A DNA stretch of 64,000 bases from the NCBI GenBank assembly GCA_000469685.2, contig LS997567.1, forward strand, positions 20,370,108-20,434,107, given 5' to 3'. Position numbers and translations under genes: made by a program. The DNA is from Haemonchus contortus (taxonomy: Eukaryota; Nematoda; Chromadorea; Rhabditida; Trichostrongylidae). Below the pieces are notes generated by a model, which searched no databases, was not told where the DNA came from, and worked only from the letters and a program-made list of their open reading frames with translations. How positions within the stretch are numbered: position 1 is the stretch's first letter; each line of letters begins with the position of its first letter. This document shows positions 25,638-37,514 of the stretch, piece by piece.

Positions 25638-27124
25638 TATTATGTTACCTTATAAGACGGGATCGAGGGAAGGCCAGGACAGGTCGGCTCGCGCCGGTGC
25701 GATGGGCGCTGGACATAGGGCTTGGTAAATGAGAGGCCAAGTTGCCTGTAGCCGGCTTCTCTTATAGTGACCTTGTGCAAGTCCGTATCTTGACTGACAA
25801 GTGACTTCGTCCATGTGGCTGGCGGGTAGCGAGTATACGACATCTTCATTCCTTACAATAAACTCGTCCTCGAGCTTCAAATGAGCTTTCAAGCGTTAGC
25901 GTACGTTATCGAGGAGAGCGAAAGAGAGTTGATGAAAAACGGATAGAATGACTCCGTATCATGGAATATCGTGTTGCTAGTGCTAGACCGTGTAGTAATG
26001 TGGAGAAGACAGGTGACAAACGGCATTATACAGAAACAGAAGAAAAAGTTAGAAAGTGCGAAAAATGGCTGTTGTCCATGAGGGCGTCCCACTTTCGATG
26101 AAAAGGCTCGGCCTCGAGACGAAAGGAGGTTGGGGGGGGGGGGTGATATGGATAAACGTAAATAATAGTGTCGTTCGATGTGAGCGTCATATTTCAACAT
26201 ACGTATAGAATTTCAATAAATCGGTTGCAGTGGTAATTGTCAACCTATGAGTTATCCTTATACACTCACATGATATTGGCGACTAGTGAAAGGGCGTATT
26301 ACCTTTTTGTTTTCAGGATAAGAAAGCAAGTGGGGTATACGCTGCGTGTGTTCTCTTTGGACCTCCCATTCGAAGAGTTTCTTGAAAGCGTCGCGGCAGT
26401 GCGGCAAAATTGAAAAACACCTAAAAATTACGAATGGGGCTGTCTAGGACGGCTTATACAGGAGGATTTCATCTTTTCGTTCATCTTGATAATTCATCGC
26501 CGTGTCTGTATGTCCTATTTCCTGAAATGCGAAAGTGCGTGATTATTAATTGTTTCATGCCGTCTGGTGCTTCCTCATCTATAATAGTTGCACAAGTGTT
26601 TGCTGCGTTGTGTTGGGTACGGAAGCATTAGCTGGCGTGAAACGTAGAGAATAATGCTTGAAGCGATAAATTGAAAAAACGCGGTATGTAGAGTTGAAAG
26701 TACGATGCTGCTCTCAAGAAAGGTTCTACTGTCTCCACGTTCTCTGGACGTGGTCTCCATTGCAGAAGGTATTATAGTCCCAAACGCTTTAAAGAAGAGT
26801 ACGAAGATTAGAAACGATTGTAGTCATGGGATTCACGCCTGTAACGTGAGTCGCGGGGAAATTTGATTGCTCTTGTGAGGCCAGGACTCTGAGAACGTCA
26901 TCAATTTTGACTATCAAAAGGTTATCAGTTGGCACGTTAGTCCCTGTGTTTGTGGTCCCACATTCTTTCTGTTTCGTTAACTAGTCGTTCGTAGTCTGAA
27001 GGTAATGGGGCAAGAAGTTTCAGCCTTGCCTTTGTTTAATTGGATTCGACAGGGCGTTGGTAAAAATCATGCTTCGAAGGAATTTTCTTCCGTCAGCCAA
27101 GTTGGAGCCAGGGTATGCGTCTAA
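25638..27124. other. Unassigned spacer
   Basis: No gene or element is recognised. A short stretch near 25815-25845 (GCGGGTAGCGAGTATAC) is repeated in inverse orientation near 34100, again hinting at old retroelement debris. About 26310-26415 follows a good acceptor (TTTTTGTTTTCAG) and has a short open frame ending in TGA, but no partner exon is visible. Confidence 0.3.
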
Positions 27125-27615
27125 CCAGGGAGGGGTAGTCTATTTATCTTGGAACTTTGAATTCAGACCCAGATAAATCGATAGAGTCTCGAATGCTATC
27201 TACGAAAATGGAAATTAAAACTGCAAAATGATTCTCCTTAAAAAGTTATGGGGGCCCGAATTTTGCTCGACAGTAGTATCAATTGTCTAAAGAAATGCCA
27301 GAAAACGTTTAGAGAGCTTTTGATAGAATGAAAAAACACTTTGCAAAAGTGCGGACAATGGCGGGGAGAGACTTCTCATTTTACGCCCACGAAGCGAGAC
27401 CACTACCACTAGGTCACGTGGGCGTTTGATATGGAAGCGACGAGTTCGCATTTCCAATTGAGACTACTGTTGAGCAAAATTTGGGCCCCCATAACTATTT
27501 AAAGAGAACCATTTTGCAGTTTTAATTTCTATTTTTGTAAACAGCATTCAAAACTCTATCGATTTATCTGGGTCTGAATTCAAGGTTCCAAGATAAGTAG
27601 ACTACCCCTCCCTGG
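27125..27615. mobile_element. Foldback MITE, 491 bp, TAA duplication
   Basis: Inverted arms of about 165 bp begin CCAGGGAGGGGTAGTCTA. The 3-bp duplication TAA is exact (27122-27124 and 27616-27618). The end CCAGGGA and the 3-bp duplication resemble the larger foldback element at 56820-61253. A TWA duplication is typical of PIF/Harbinger. There is no coding sequence. Confidence 0.8.
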
Positions 27616-27704
27616 TAAGATCTCTTTCCGTGTTCTATTTGAGAATACGACCAGTGATTCACCAGGATCCATTCGCACTTCTAGGGAGTCGGCATCTGAT
27701 TCTT

Positions 27705-30700
27705 TTTCTACTTACTTCGCACCTTTCTCGCCTATCCACTCACTCACCTTTGGGGTGACCTCGCTTAATTGGTTGGCTGCCGACCTCTCTGGCAGCCTGG
27801 TTGAACTGACATTGATCTTATGGATTGGAAGCTTTCACATTTCAAAATAATATACAGTAGGGACAATATAATGTGAAAATTCAAAATCTTCATGTTATAA
27901 GGAAACTATGAGGCCTTATCCGTGGCGTATCTAGACATCTTCCTGCAGAACTGCTCTATTTCCTGCTCACTTGGTCCATTCCGGTACATCTCCTCAAATC
28001 TGCAAAAGCAATAAAATGTAATGCATCTCTGTTTGTGCGGCACAAAAGCACTTACAGCCTTATTTCTTCCGCTATCTTTGCTCTTCTTTCCTGATCTCGT
28101 TTTTGAAGTTTCTCGGCGTTGTTCGGGTCCTGCATTGGATACAATAGAGAAAGCATAATAGTGAGCATGATAATAATCAAATGCAACCTCTTGGAGGCGT
28201 GTTAATGCGGCCCTCGCTTCGTAGTTGAGCTTGCGAAGAGCTTCAATGTGTACGCTCAGAGGCGGATGGTCCAAGTCTATGAGTACAGTGAGCCTGAAAA
28301 CCTTATGATTCAGATACTCAAAAGGCTCTAGGGCTATTAATTATCTATGGAACGCTTCTGCTAAATTTGTGGTCCGCCGTTCCTCAAGGTTCCATTTGCA
28401 CCAGAGATCTTTGTAGAACCCATGCATCCATGTTTCTCGGAAGCAGTGCAGGAAATCTTCACATTTCCCGTAAGCGTTGTGGTCTGTTGGAACGGGGGGA
28501 GCTTGGAGGGCCCTCACCCGTTCTACCAGTGGCTGAGGAAGAAACATCACTCCTGAAAAACAAAAAAAAATAATTGTTTTTGCGTCAGTCGAGCAAAGAA
28601 ATTCTTTCTCCACGTATCTTTCACTAATTCCCACCATTCCAAGATTGGCTCTTCTATTTCTAGTCCATGGATGTATCTCCTCAACCCCAAGGAATCTCTT
28701 TTGCGATTCAAGGTCTTCGCAAGATGAAAGGTGCAGCCTCCCACAGATGCCCTTGGAAGGACCTTGCGCGGAGCTTTATAGCTGCTTTTCAAAGTCTAGG
28801 ACCACTCGCTTAGGTGCATCCCCAGTGACGCTTCCTTTCAACATTGCAAAAATTTTAATGTAGGTTCTCTCCGTTTTTTTTTCCTGTGGTGCAATAGAGG
28901 AGTGGTACCTCAACTCCCTGAAAGCACACGCCATGCACGCAGTAAAGCTGTGCCTGGTATCCGAGAGTTTTAGGATGTAGCGAGTGCATCCCATCCGCCA
29001 CAATGCTGTGCAGTCCTGCTTCGCAACTTTCTAAATCAAAGGTTAAGATATTAACTGCCACAAAAGATTCTCACGTACTATAATAAGTCATCTAACCTTA
29101 GTGGTTGCAAAAGAAAAGTAGATGTGTGGCCCGGAAGTGTGTTGTTGCAGGAAAATTGAGCCGTCGCGCAAGGTTCGGAATTCCAAGGGGACATGCTCCA
29201 TGTTAACTGAACTATTCACACATACGCCGATGCTGCTTAACCAAGCATAATATCATAGAATCACCTTAACAGGATCACTAGTTAGGAAAACCAACTTTGC
29301 CAACACCTTCGTGATCGACGTATTGAAGCCCTGATGGAGTCTTCTCTTCTCCTGAAGTAAGGTTGAATAAAAAAAATCAATTGGATTTAGTAAACCGAAA
29401 AAATGCTCGAAAATACCATCGTCGTCAGATTCAAGGGGTTTTGCTATCATATCATGGTTCTTTCTGGTTTCTTCCCTGCATAAGACGAATCTCGCCTTAT
29501 GTTCTGCGTCACCTAAAAAAGTCGAATACAGCATTGTTGTCAACCTTGAATATGAAAAGTATACACATGCCGATTTCCTCTTCCTTCAGTGTATTTCTCA
29601 GGTTAACCTTAAATTGAAGTTATGAAAAGTTGCGAGATTTTTCCTTGAGTCTCTTCGCCAACTTTGATGCGTTGTGCTGGTCCCCCATCACGTCTTCTTC
29701 TTCGTTCCGCCAGACAGTGAGCGCACATGTAGCTTTCACTGTTTTTGCCTGTGTACTTGCTGTAGAACGTTAGGGAAGGTGTTGTGCCTGGAATCCGATA
29801 AATTAGTACGTGTTGCTTTCCTCCCTTGCTTACCTGCCTTTCGCCAACAAATGTTTGCACTTGGGTGTGCTCCGGATTTGAGGTAGCTGTAGCTGCCCCT
29901 TGGGTTTCTGAAAACGAAGGGTTTTGGATCACTGAGCTCACAGTGCTTTCGGGTGCTGAGGACAAATAAAAGGAATTCGGTGTTACAGCACTCGAGGTAA
30001 CAGAAAGGGAAGTTGCAAGTGGTGGAAGGGGTGAAGGTGCATAAAATAGGGGTGGTACAGTGTATTGTGGTGGGTTAGCTAAATACAGGGACTTGTAGGA
30101 ATAAGAAGGAGCAACAGGAGCAGCTAATCCTGAGTTGAATTCGGAGAAGCGCTGTAGTCGGACTCAGGAGCAACAGGAGCAGTTAATCCTGAGCTGAAGC
30201 CGGAGAAGTAGTCGAATTCAGAGTAGTACAAGTGGGACATCGTGCTCATGCGATGACAAACACACCGCAGAGGTGATTTATGACGCTTTCATCCGCATGT
30301 TTGAATACTTTCGAGTGATCTACTGGCGATGTCCAAAGTAAGCGATATAGGGTATAAAAAAGTGCGAAAGGTCCCTCTGCTAACTAGTTTGCCTGCTGGC
30401 GTCTTGTGAGAATGATTGCTTACAAGATGTGATGAATCCTTCCTCCATCCCATAATCTTTCCAATCATTACTTTAGCCTCCACGGCTTTCTGTGTAGCAT
30501 TATCAATGTGTTGCATAATTATTTTTTTGTTTTGCTTTAGTTTATTTTTCATGCTTTAGAAATTTCGCAATCATATAATCGATATTGTTACTTCTGAGTA
30601 TGGTGGTCTGGCAGAGAGGTCAGCAGCCAACCAATTATGCGAGGTCACCCCGCAGGCGAGTGAGTGGATGGGTGAGGAAGGTGCGAAGTAACCAGAAGTG

Positions 30701-30710
30701 GAACTAAATA
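27705..30710 (-). mobile_element. MULE (Mutator-like) element with terminal inverted repeats
   Basis: Inverted repeats of roughly 90-100 bp lie at about 27705-27793 and 30609-30710. Both share CTTCGCACCTTTCTC/CCTCAC and GGGGTGACCTCGC(T/A)TAATTGG. They enclose one minus-strand gene encoding a MULE transposase (see below). I could not fix the outer ends or a target duplication, so the borders are approximate. Confidence 0.7.
27906..30240 (-). pseudogene. MULE transposase gene, multi-exon and frameshifted
   Basis: The gene reads from an ATG at 30240 leftwards. A Ser/Pro/Tyr-rich N-terminus is followed by a putative Cys-type segment (SYMCAHCLAERRRRR, about 29700-29745). After exons around 29253-29520 and 29105-29210 comes the DDE core: LHSIVADGMHSLHPK (first Asp) and YCVHGVCFQGVEVPLLY (about 28900-29020), then KRVVLDFEKQL (second Asp, about 28790) and GGCTFHLAKTLNRKRDSLG (about 28690-28750). 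Later exons hold WNLEERRTTNLAEAFHR (about 28345-28400) and HPPLSVHIEALRKLNYEAR. These are MULE transposase hallmarks. Damage: a frameshift at the 8-T run near 28873, another after DFEKQL near 28787, and a shift near 30150 in a duplicated GGATTAACTGCTCCTGTTGC segment. It is probably inactive. Confidence 0.8.
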
Positions 30711-32222
30711 GACTCACCCGCACTTCGATAGGTTTCTCCCTAGCTATGTCAAGAAAGTGGCCAGTAGAAACATACTCTTTTAACTAGGTTGTTGTCGTGC
30801 GCCAATCACGTCTATCTGATACGCGAAAGTTTTCGAAGACTACTCCTGGTAGCTGTGCTGTAAGATAGCGAACAATTTTAGATTCTACGAAACCCATTAT
30901 ATTCCTTATTTCAGTGAACTTCTCAAGGAAGAGCATTAATCCTGCATCTCCTTCGTCTCCAGAGAGAACGGGAGTCTAGTCGCATATGACGATAAGCAAA
31001 GCTTGTCAAAAACGGAGTCGAGCCCATCGGCAATACTGTTTTCGGAAGTGTCCATGTTGTCGTTGTTTTAGACTATATATTGCGGCCTGGAATTTAAAAA
31101 AAATGCTTTTGGGAAGGGTGAAATTTCGATGGGTTGACTGCGTGAACGTGGGTTATAAACTAGAAGGTAGTCGTTACTATGAAGTGGAGTATCTATGTCC
31201 CGTTGGCTCTTGGATGATTGGTGTCGGTGGGCTATTAGGGTTTTGGAAATGGGAAAGTAAAATAAAGTAATTCCTAAGATCAGTACTGTAAATGCTGAAA
31301 GAAGAGGATACACTGCTAGTGGAATATTGAAAAGAGACTCACGCAAGTGCTGAAGTTGTAAGGCGCCATATGTAGTAAAATTTCGTAGTATAGATGCTGG
31401 ACCTGCTGCTTGAGGTGGTCGAATGGGCGGAGCCAGGAATTCTCTAGCTTACATATATGCGGGGTCAGACCCTCATTGTAATACGACTCGGGATCCATTG
31501 TAATATTACATTTCCTGCTCTGGGTGATTTTCGACACACTGCTTTAATGTAGGGAAACGTAGGATATTATTTACTCGGTGACAGGCATGGGCATTGAATA
31601 TGCTGTCACAAGCTAAAAAATTATCACTCAGCTTGCCTTTAACTTGTTCTCAAAAATCGCTTTCAAATTCAAAAAATTCACCGCGAAGTTGTTAATGGCA
31701 ATTTTTTATTTTCGGATGCAAGAGGGTTAACTGTGTCTACTCCATCATTTTTAACCTCCTATTGCTGAGGAGTAGAACCGAACAGATTTATCTGATGAAT
31801 TTGTGTCTATTTTTTTGAAATTTGGGCTACATAGAAGGAGCTTAATAACTCTTAAAGCTATGTTACCTTGTAAAGAGTCCAGCAACGAGTTTCGAGTGGT
31901 TTTGGATTAACGTTAGAAAGAAGACGGAACGTAGTAGTCAAAGTCATGGCTCCATCTAGATTACATCGTGCCACTTTTCCAGCATAGGGTCTACTACCTA
32001 ATAAATACCTGGTATCTTTGCCCTGGTAAGTAAAACTTCTTCTCGAAGAGAGTTACCGTAGTGCAGACCTGATAGATTATCACTGAAATGTGTCTACCTG
32101 TGTTATGGCAACGAATAGCCGGTAACTAACTAACTAACTATTAATGGTCGCAACTGTTATTACATTGCTAGGCCACTCCCTGTGCTTCAGCTCGAGCTGA
32201 CTTGCGATGACCTATCGTAATA
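30711..32222. other. Unassigned spacer
   Basis: I see no gene or element here. Short open frames on both strands have no recognisable domain and no exon-like splice context. Confidence 0.4.
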
Positions 32223-33221
32223 CAGTGCGTCGCCAAATGATACAGCCACCTCTGATTTTCCCAAAAACTCACAGTATACGATGTTTCTGAAAAACTGCCA
32301 AAGTAGAAAATGTGTCAAATTTGAATTGCAATTCGCACATTAACGCCAAGTTCCAGCTCGAAAACAAACATTTTTTGGTCAATTTTTCAATAAAGGGTGC
32401 TTTTCCAACGTCGCCAAATGATACAGCCACTAACAAAATTAATTTATTTAACGACAAACATACAAGAGAAAGTTGCCAAGCCAGTAATCAGTTGGTCCAC
32501 CGTTCCTTCGAATTATTTCGGAAATACGGTGGTCTAAGCTCAAATAAAAATAACCAATCAGCTCCTGGTCAACTTGGTGCCATGCTTCGATGATCGCTTT
32601 TTTCAACTCCTTGACGCCTCGGAGTTGCTCGGGTTGGGCGTAAATTTTCCGCGCCATGGAGCCCCATACATTTTCCATCGAATTCGAATAGTGGGTTCTT
32701 CGTCGGTCGGGGCAGAAGTGCCGTGAGAACCAAGCATTGGTGCTCCTGCAAGGGCAAGGGTGAGTGGACGGCGCATAACAATTCAATAAAAGGACGAGTT
32801 CATCTTCTTTGGTACAAAGCATAAAATGATGCGCCTACTCGCTGAATCGCAGGCCAAAGCATGACTTCTCCTCCCCCGAATTTCCGTGTAGAAAATTGAA
32901 GTTTCTCATTCCTCAGGTCGTGCCGTTAAAATCGGTTCCCGTCTGGACCATCACAATTGAACTTTTCTCCATCGGAAAAAACGACCTGACGAAAGAAAAC
33001 CATCAAGAGAAGGAAAGTTAAATGTCAGCACATGAAGAACACCATATTCCACTCGGTTCAACTGCACCTTCTGGAGGGAGCAACCCGATTTTCCCAATGT
33101 CTTTCTGTCGTGAAATGTGCCTTACGCATTTTCCGCTCGAAAATGAACTTGGATTTTCTGATCACCTTCCAAACAGTGCTTTTTGGAAGAAGAAACGACC
33201 GTATTTCCGTACAGGACTTAA
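32223..33221 (-). mobile_element. Tc1-like element, one end visible
   Basis: The left end CAGTGCGTCGCCAAATGATA directly follows TA (32221-32222), as in Tc1 elements. The phrase TCGCCAAATGATACAGCCAC occurs again at about 32411-32430, a possible subterminal repeat of the kind used as a second transposase-binding site in Tc3-like elements. The matching right end was not found; an AGGCACAG-type MITE end starts at 33222 and may cover it. Confidence 0.65.
32448..33215 (-). pseudogene. Tc1-like transposase, broken
   Basis: Read leftwards on the minus strand: a helix-turn-helix tail (STVWKVIRKSKFIFERKMRK, about 33120-33180), then VVFSDGEKFNCDGPDG (about 32935-32980) with the first catalytic Asp. Next is the FGGGEVMLWPAI block (about 32850-32890), the degraded second-Asp region, and finally SMENVWGSMARKIY plus GVKELKKAIIEAW (about 32560-32690). 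A possible 45-bp intron interrupts it near 32990-33035. Stops after NRF and frame changes show it is a relic. In living Tc1 enzymes the block before ENVW carries the third catalytic acidic residue. Confidence 0.75.
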
Positions 33222-34125
33222 AGGCACAGTTCACGTTAATTTTGGGGTATCCGGTTTTTTGGCGAAATTTGACAAAAAATGTTAGATACGGCCTACAATA
33301 GTACAATGGTAAAAGAGAAAACGCGAAAAAAGATGAACATATAGAAATTGAGAGCCACAAAAAACAAGGGAAAAAGGGGGTCGGACTTGCTAAATGGCGA
33401 AAAAACGGCGATAAGGCGGGAAGGTTGGGAAAATTGGTGGTAGGTGCCTAGATTCGCTTATAAGGCCGAAACATGCGCGAAAATATTTTCCTGTGAGCAT
33501 AGGGCGTTCGGACTTGGAAGGAGTACCGGCTGAATGCCGACATTAATGACAGGTAGCAGGTCTGGAATCTGCGTACAGGGGCATAGAAGGCACGAGATAA
33601 GTGTTAGACCGGAAATTCATAGCTGCTGTTTTTCCGAACTTATTGTTAGAACGCTCTAATTCGAAAGGGCATGATTAGAGCATACCAACCTCAAGGTGAC
33701 ATTCTTAGACTCCGCCCTAGAAATTGTGCATGAAATAACTGCTACTTGAGTAAAAATATGCTGAAAAGTTGGGATAAGTGGGAACCAGCTAAGCGGATCA
33801 AACATACTGATTGAGCTGGACTCCGTGTTGCTTGAGTAAAAATACGCAATGATAAAACTAGGAATACAATTCGGAACTGGTAAAGAAGAAGATCACAACT
33901 ATTCATAGCATGATTGTTGAGCATCAAAGCGAGCAGAGATTAGTTCAAAGACCTACATTTAGGTTCCAAAAAAGTTGTGAGTCTGGAAAAGGGTGGTAAA
34001 GGCTACCAAGGATTGCAAACACGGACATAAGTGGTCCAGCCCTTATAGGAAAACTATATATAAAATCTGTGTTCAGGCTCAAAAATATTCTAAAGTCTGA
34101 AGTATACTCGCTACCCGACGGCCAC
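33222..34125. other. Spacer starting with an AGGCACAG-type MITE end
   Basis: TTAA (33218-33221) is followed by AGGCACAGTTCACGTTAATT, the left end of the TTAA MITE group. The matching right end is not found nearby, so the rest is unassigned. Direct phrases AGTAAAAATA(C/T)GC recur at about 33749 and 33834. Confidence 0.45.
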
Positions 34126-34413
34126 CTAGCCATGTATCACACCTGTTGTCACCCCATACATGAACTCACGTTCCGCTACACTACCAGTTATATGCACACA
34201 TGCCACGTCTACCGCACATTTGTCCAATTCGGAAATCAACTGATTAACCGCGGAATCACTAACAAGACCTCGAACGTTGATGAAAGCAATGTTCAGAAAA
34301 CAGCTTGGCAGATCGCTTGCCTTGAGGTTTCTCCCTCTCTGCCGTTGTCCTCTCTCACAGGAAGCACAGTGGCCGCAGGGGACTGAGGGTACTCCTTGAA
34401 CAACTTTACCCAT
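34126..34413 (-). pseudogene. Possible retrotransposon endonuclease N-terminal fragment
   Basis: A minus-strand open frame contains CFLNIAFINVRGL followed by an LISELDKCAVDVACVHITG stretch. This has the pattern of the N-terminus of LINE apurinic endonucleases (N-x-R-G-L, then a D-hhhh-T/E motif). The usual catalytic Glu after the Asp-Val block is not evident, and no downstream domain follows. A similar piece occurs near 22470-22512. The assignment is tentative. Confidence 0.35.
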
Positions 34414-34610
34414 AGATGCTCATTGCCTGGAGTTACCCCTCACCGCCTAGCCATAACTAGCGGTAGATCCACTGTCGGAGGTGGACTTGTCCAAGAGGGG
34501 CCGTTTTTAGCCTCACTCGACACGTCGGTGTCCCGGCAACAACGAGTGTTCTTATCATCGAGTGAGTTCGCACCATCCCACCGCTTTGAGGTAACGGGGC
34601 TCGGGATGGA

Positions 34611-34613
34611 CAC

Positions 34614-34656
<43 letters not shown>

Positions 34657-34701
34657 TGCACACGTACGCATACACATACGTGATACATATCGTGAACCCT
34701 A

Positions 34702-34736
<35 letters not shown>
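34611..34736. repeat. (ACATAC)n tract followed by (AT)n
   Basis: About 34611-34650 is CACATA-type hexanucleotide repeat and 34708-34736 is an AT dinucleotide run. They lie just outside the 3' end of Helitron H7. Confidence 0.9.
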
Positions 34737-34754
34737 AAACAAATTATATAAGGA

Positions 34755-36372
34755 CCAGGCGGCTGCGCACGCTATTGCGTGCCCTAGAGGCTCTCGCCTG
34801 AGGGACGGAGCCACATGAGCTTGTAATTTTCACTATAGACCATTATCATCTGAGCCTTATCCCTGACCCTCCTGTAGCGGCCATCATTTTTCGGGATGTG
34901 AAATAGGGCTGTGTGTGGCCATGAAGAGTACTCCGATGTATCCAGATCGAATACCTCTATAGTCCATGTAGTAGAAGAAACTGTGTAGTTTGGGCCGTGT
35001 ATGGCCATGAACACTAACTTTGAAAGGACAGCCCCGTTGGGTAGTAGAAGGGATTCACACGTCTCTACACCCTATGCACCTCTGTGGCCGGGGTTACTGT
35101 AGAATTTATTTTATGAGGTCTGAAGTTAATGTGGTGCATTTGCTCTTATGTAGAAGGGACTACTGTTCGTGGAACTATGGATACTAACTTTTAAAAAATT
35201 TTTAGCCTAATTTTAGAAAGAGTTTACTGGTATCCCCTAGTTGTACACTTATGTGGTCAGGGTTAATGTGAAGGAGAGATGTATAAGCTTTTGATTTCAG
35301 CGCCGCCCCCCCCCCCTCCCCCTCTTTGCAAACCCCATCCACTTCAGACTTCGAACCACATTACTTTTATTACCTCCAGATACTTTTTCTCGCGTTCTAA
35401 AGCGCATCTGAAGAAAATTAATAATTTTTATGTAAGCCCACTGCAGTGCCAATCCCGCCTACTTGTGGAATCTGACCGCAATTGTTCTGCTACATCTTAC
35501 CACTTTTTTCCTGCATTCCAGAAAGTTTCTAAATAGAGCTATAGATTTTTGATTTAAGCCCCGCCCACTCTAGTGTCAATCCCGCCCACTTCTGGGTTTT
35601 GACCACCTTCGTTCATTTACACCTTAACACCTTTTTGCCGCATCCCAGAAAGTTTCTGAATAGAGCTATAAAATTTTGTCTAAGCCTCGTTCACTTTTGA
35701 AATTTGAACACATTTGTTCTTTTACACCTTAGAACAGACTTATAAATTTTTGACCTGAGCTCCGCCCACTCTGGTGGCAACCCCACCACTTCGAGGATCT
35801 GGCCACATTTGTTCCATTACCTCCAACCACTTTTTTCCGCATTCTAGGACGTTTCCCAGCAAAGTTGCATTCATTTTTGAAAAGTGGCTTTCGTCTCAAC
35901 GCACGCCCCGTCCATCGTGGGCGGGGCTTCGCTAAGCTTACACATGCTGAGCACGCATAAGTCCCTGCTCACTCTTTTTATCTTTGTGCGGGACTCTGCG
36001 CCCTAATTGAATCGAGATATGAGTACATCTGAAAAGTACCGCCCATTTTGAGGAAGCTCTGCCCACAGCACCTGGGTCTCCTCCGCCTGGTTTGTTGACC
36101 CAATCCACACCTTTGCTCATTTTTTCCGGTGTCTGGACTTTCTCGAGACCAAAATAAGATGTTTGGTTCATGGCACCGCCTGTTATGGCACTTGCCCCGA
36201 CCCCTGGGCGTAGCTCCGCAGAGCTCATATGTGCTCTGTTAATCTTGTGTCTGACTCCACCTATCCCGAACTTGTATCGATCTCTCCAGGCGCTTCTTAA
36301 GTTGATACAGAATTTGATACAAACAAACAGACAAACAGACACAGCAAACTTGTGGTTTATATATAGCGAGGA
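34755..36372 (-). mobile_element. Non-autonomous Helitron H7
   Basis: On the minus strand the 5' end is TCCTCGCTATATATAAACCA at 36372 and the 3' end is CTGG at 34755-34758, after a hairpin GGCACGC-AATA-GCGTGCG. The + strand flanks are A34754 and T36373. The 3' end subtype is that of H2 and H3. The body carries GGGCGG boxes and TTTTGACC/AAATTTTTGA units (about 35450-35790). It ends 56 bp before the ETS exon at 36429. Confidence 0.85.
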
Positions 36373-36428
36373 TTCTGCCGTATCAAATGAGCGTACGCAC
36401 GCGAGTGTGTTAAACTTTTTATTACCAG

Positions 36429-36668
36429 GAACGCGGGACTCGTATTCGTCGGCCCATCAGCTTTTTCGGTAGTGCCACCAACAGCAAGTGTTCTGCCGGG
36501 TGCTACACCACAATCTGCAACTTCATTACCGCTCTATCCTGGATTAATGTGTTTACCTGTGTTGCTTGGTAAACTCAGTGGTGCTCAAAGTATCCTGCGT
36601 ACTCACGCGAGCACGAAGCCCTTCAATTCGAGCACAACACCATTCAAACCAATACCAAATAATGAAAA
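36429..36668 (+). CDS. ETS gene exon, Ser/Pro/Thr-rich N-terminal region
   Basis: The acceptor TTTTTATTACCAG precedes 36429 and a GTATGT donor follows 36668. The open frame (entry phase 2, exit phase 2) includes [17 protein letters not shown], then [15 protein letters not shown] and [14 protein letters not shown] possible internal donor GTAAAC at 36569 could shorten it. The short intron that follows is only 67 bp. Confidence 0.7.
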
Positions 36669-37194
36669 GTATGTTTATCTCGCTGATCTTGCATTAGTTT
36701 GCCTTTTCCTATTCCACAGCTTTCTTTTCGTTCAGAGTAGATTTGTCGAGATTCCGAGTAAAGGATCCTGTAGAGTGGTTGGTTGACGACGTCGTCTCGT
36801 GGATGCTCGATGTTGCAAAACGGCACGAGATTCCTTTTGAAGAAATGAATATGCACAAGGTCTGTTTTCAAGGTCTTTGAATATTTCTTGGAAGCTTTCA
36901 TCAAATAATCGAAATCTACTTTGTTTGCTGTTGTTGGGAGTAAAAGGAATTTATTGTAGTCATTCGAAAAATCACGTCATCAAATAGCAAAACAGTATTG
37001 AGAATGCATCAGATCTCTTTCTTTGATCTGCTTGGGGAGTAGGAATTTGCTTACGAATCTGTTTCTTTGCACCTTTTTCGCATCTCCACTTACTCGCTTG
37101 TAGGGTGCCTTCCTTTAAATGGTTTGCTGTTGACCTTTCATTATTATTATTATTATTGTTATTATTATTAATATTATTTTTATTTTTATTTTTG

Positions 37195-37232
<38 letters not shown>

Positions 37233-37318
37233 TTTATTTTTATTTTTATTATTATTTTTGTTATTATTTTTATTTTTCTTTTTCTTTTTATTTTTATTTT
37301 TGTTTTTATTATTATTAC

Positions 37319-37377
<59 letters not shown>

Positions 37378-37401
37378 TTATTATTTTTATTTTTATTTTT
37401 G

Positions 37402-37463
<62 letters not shown>

Positions 37464-37479
37464 ATAATAATTATTATTA

Positions 37480-37514
<35 letters not shown>

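Noticed and set aside
26315..26412. Exon-like open frame after a good acceptor
   Set aside because: No donor or partner exon and no recognised domain; the phase does not help place it in the ETS gene.
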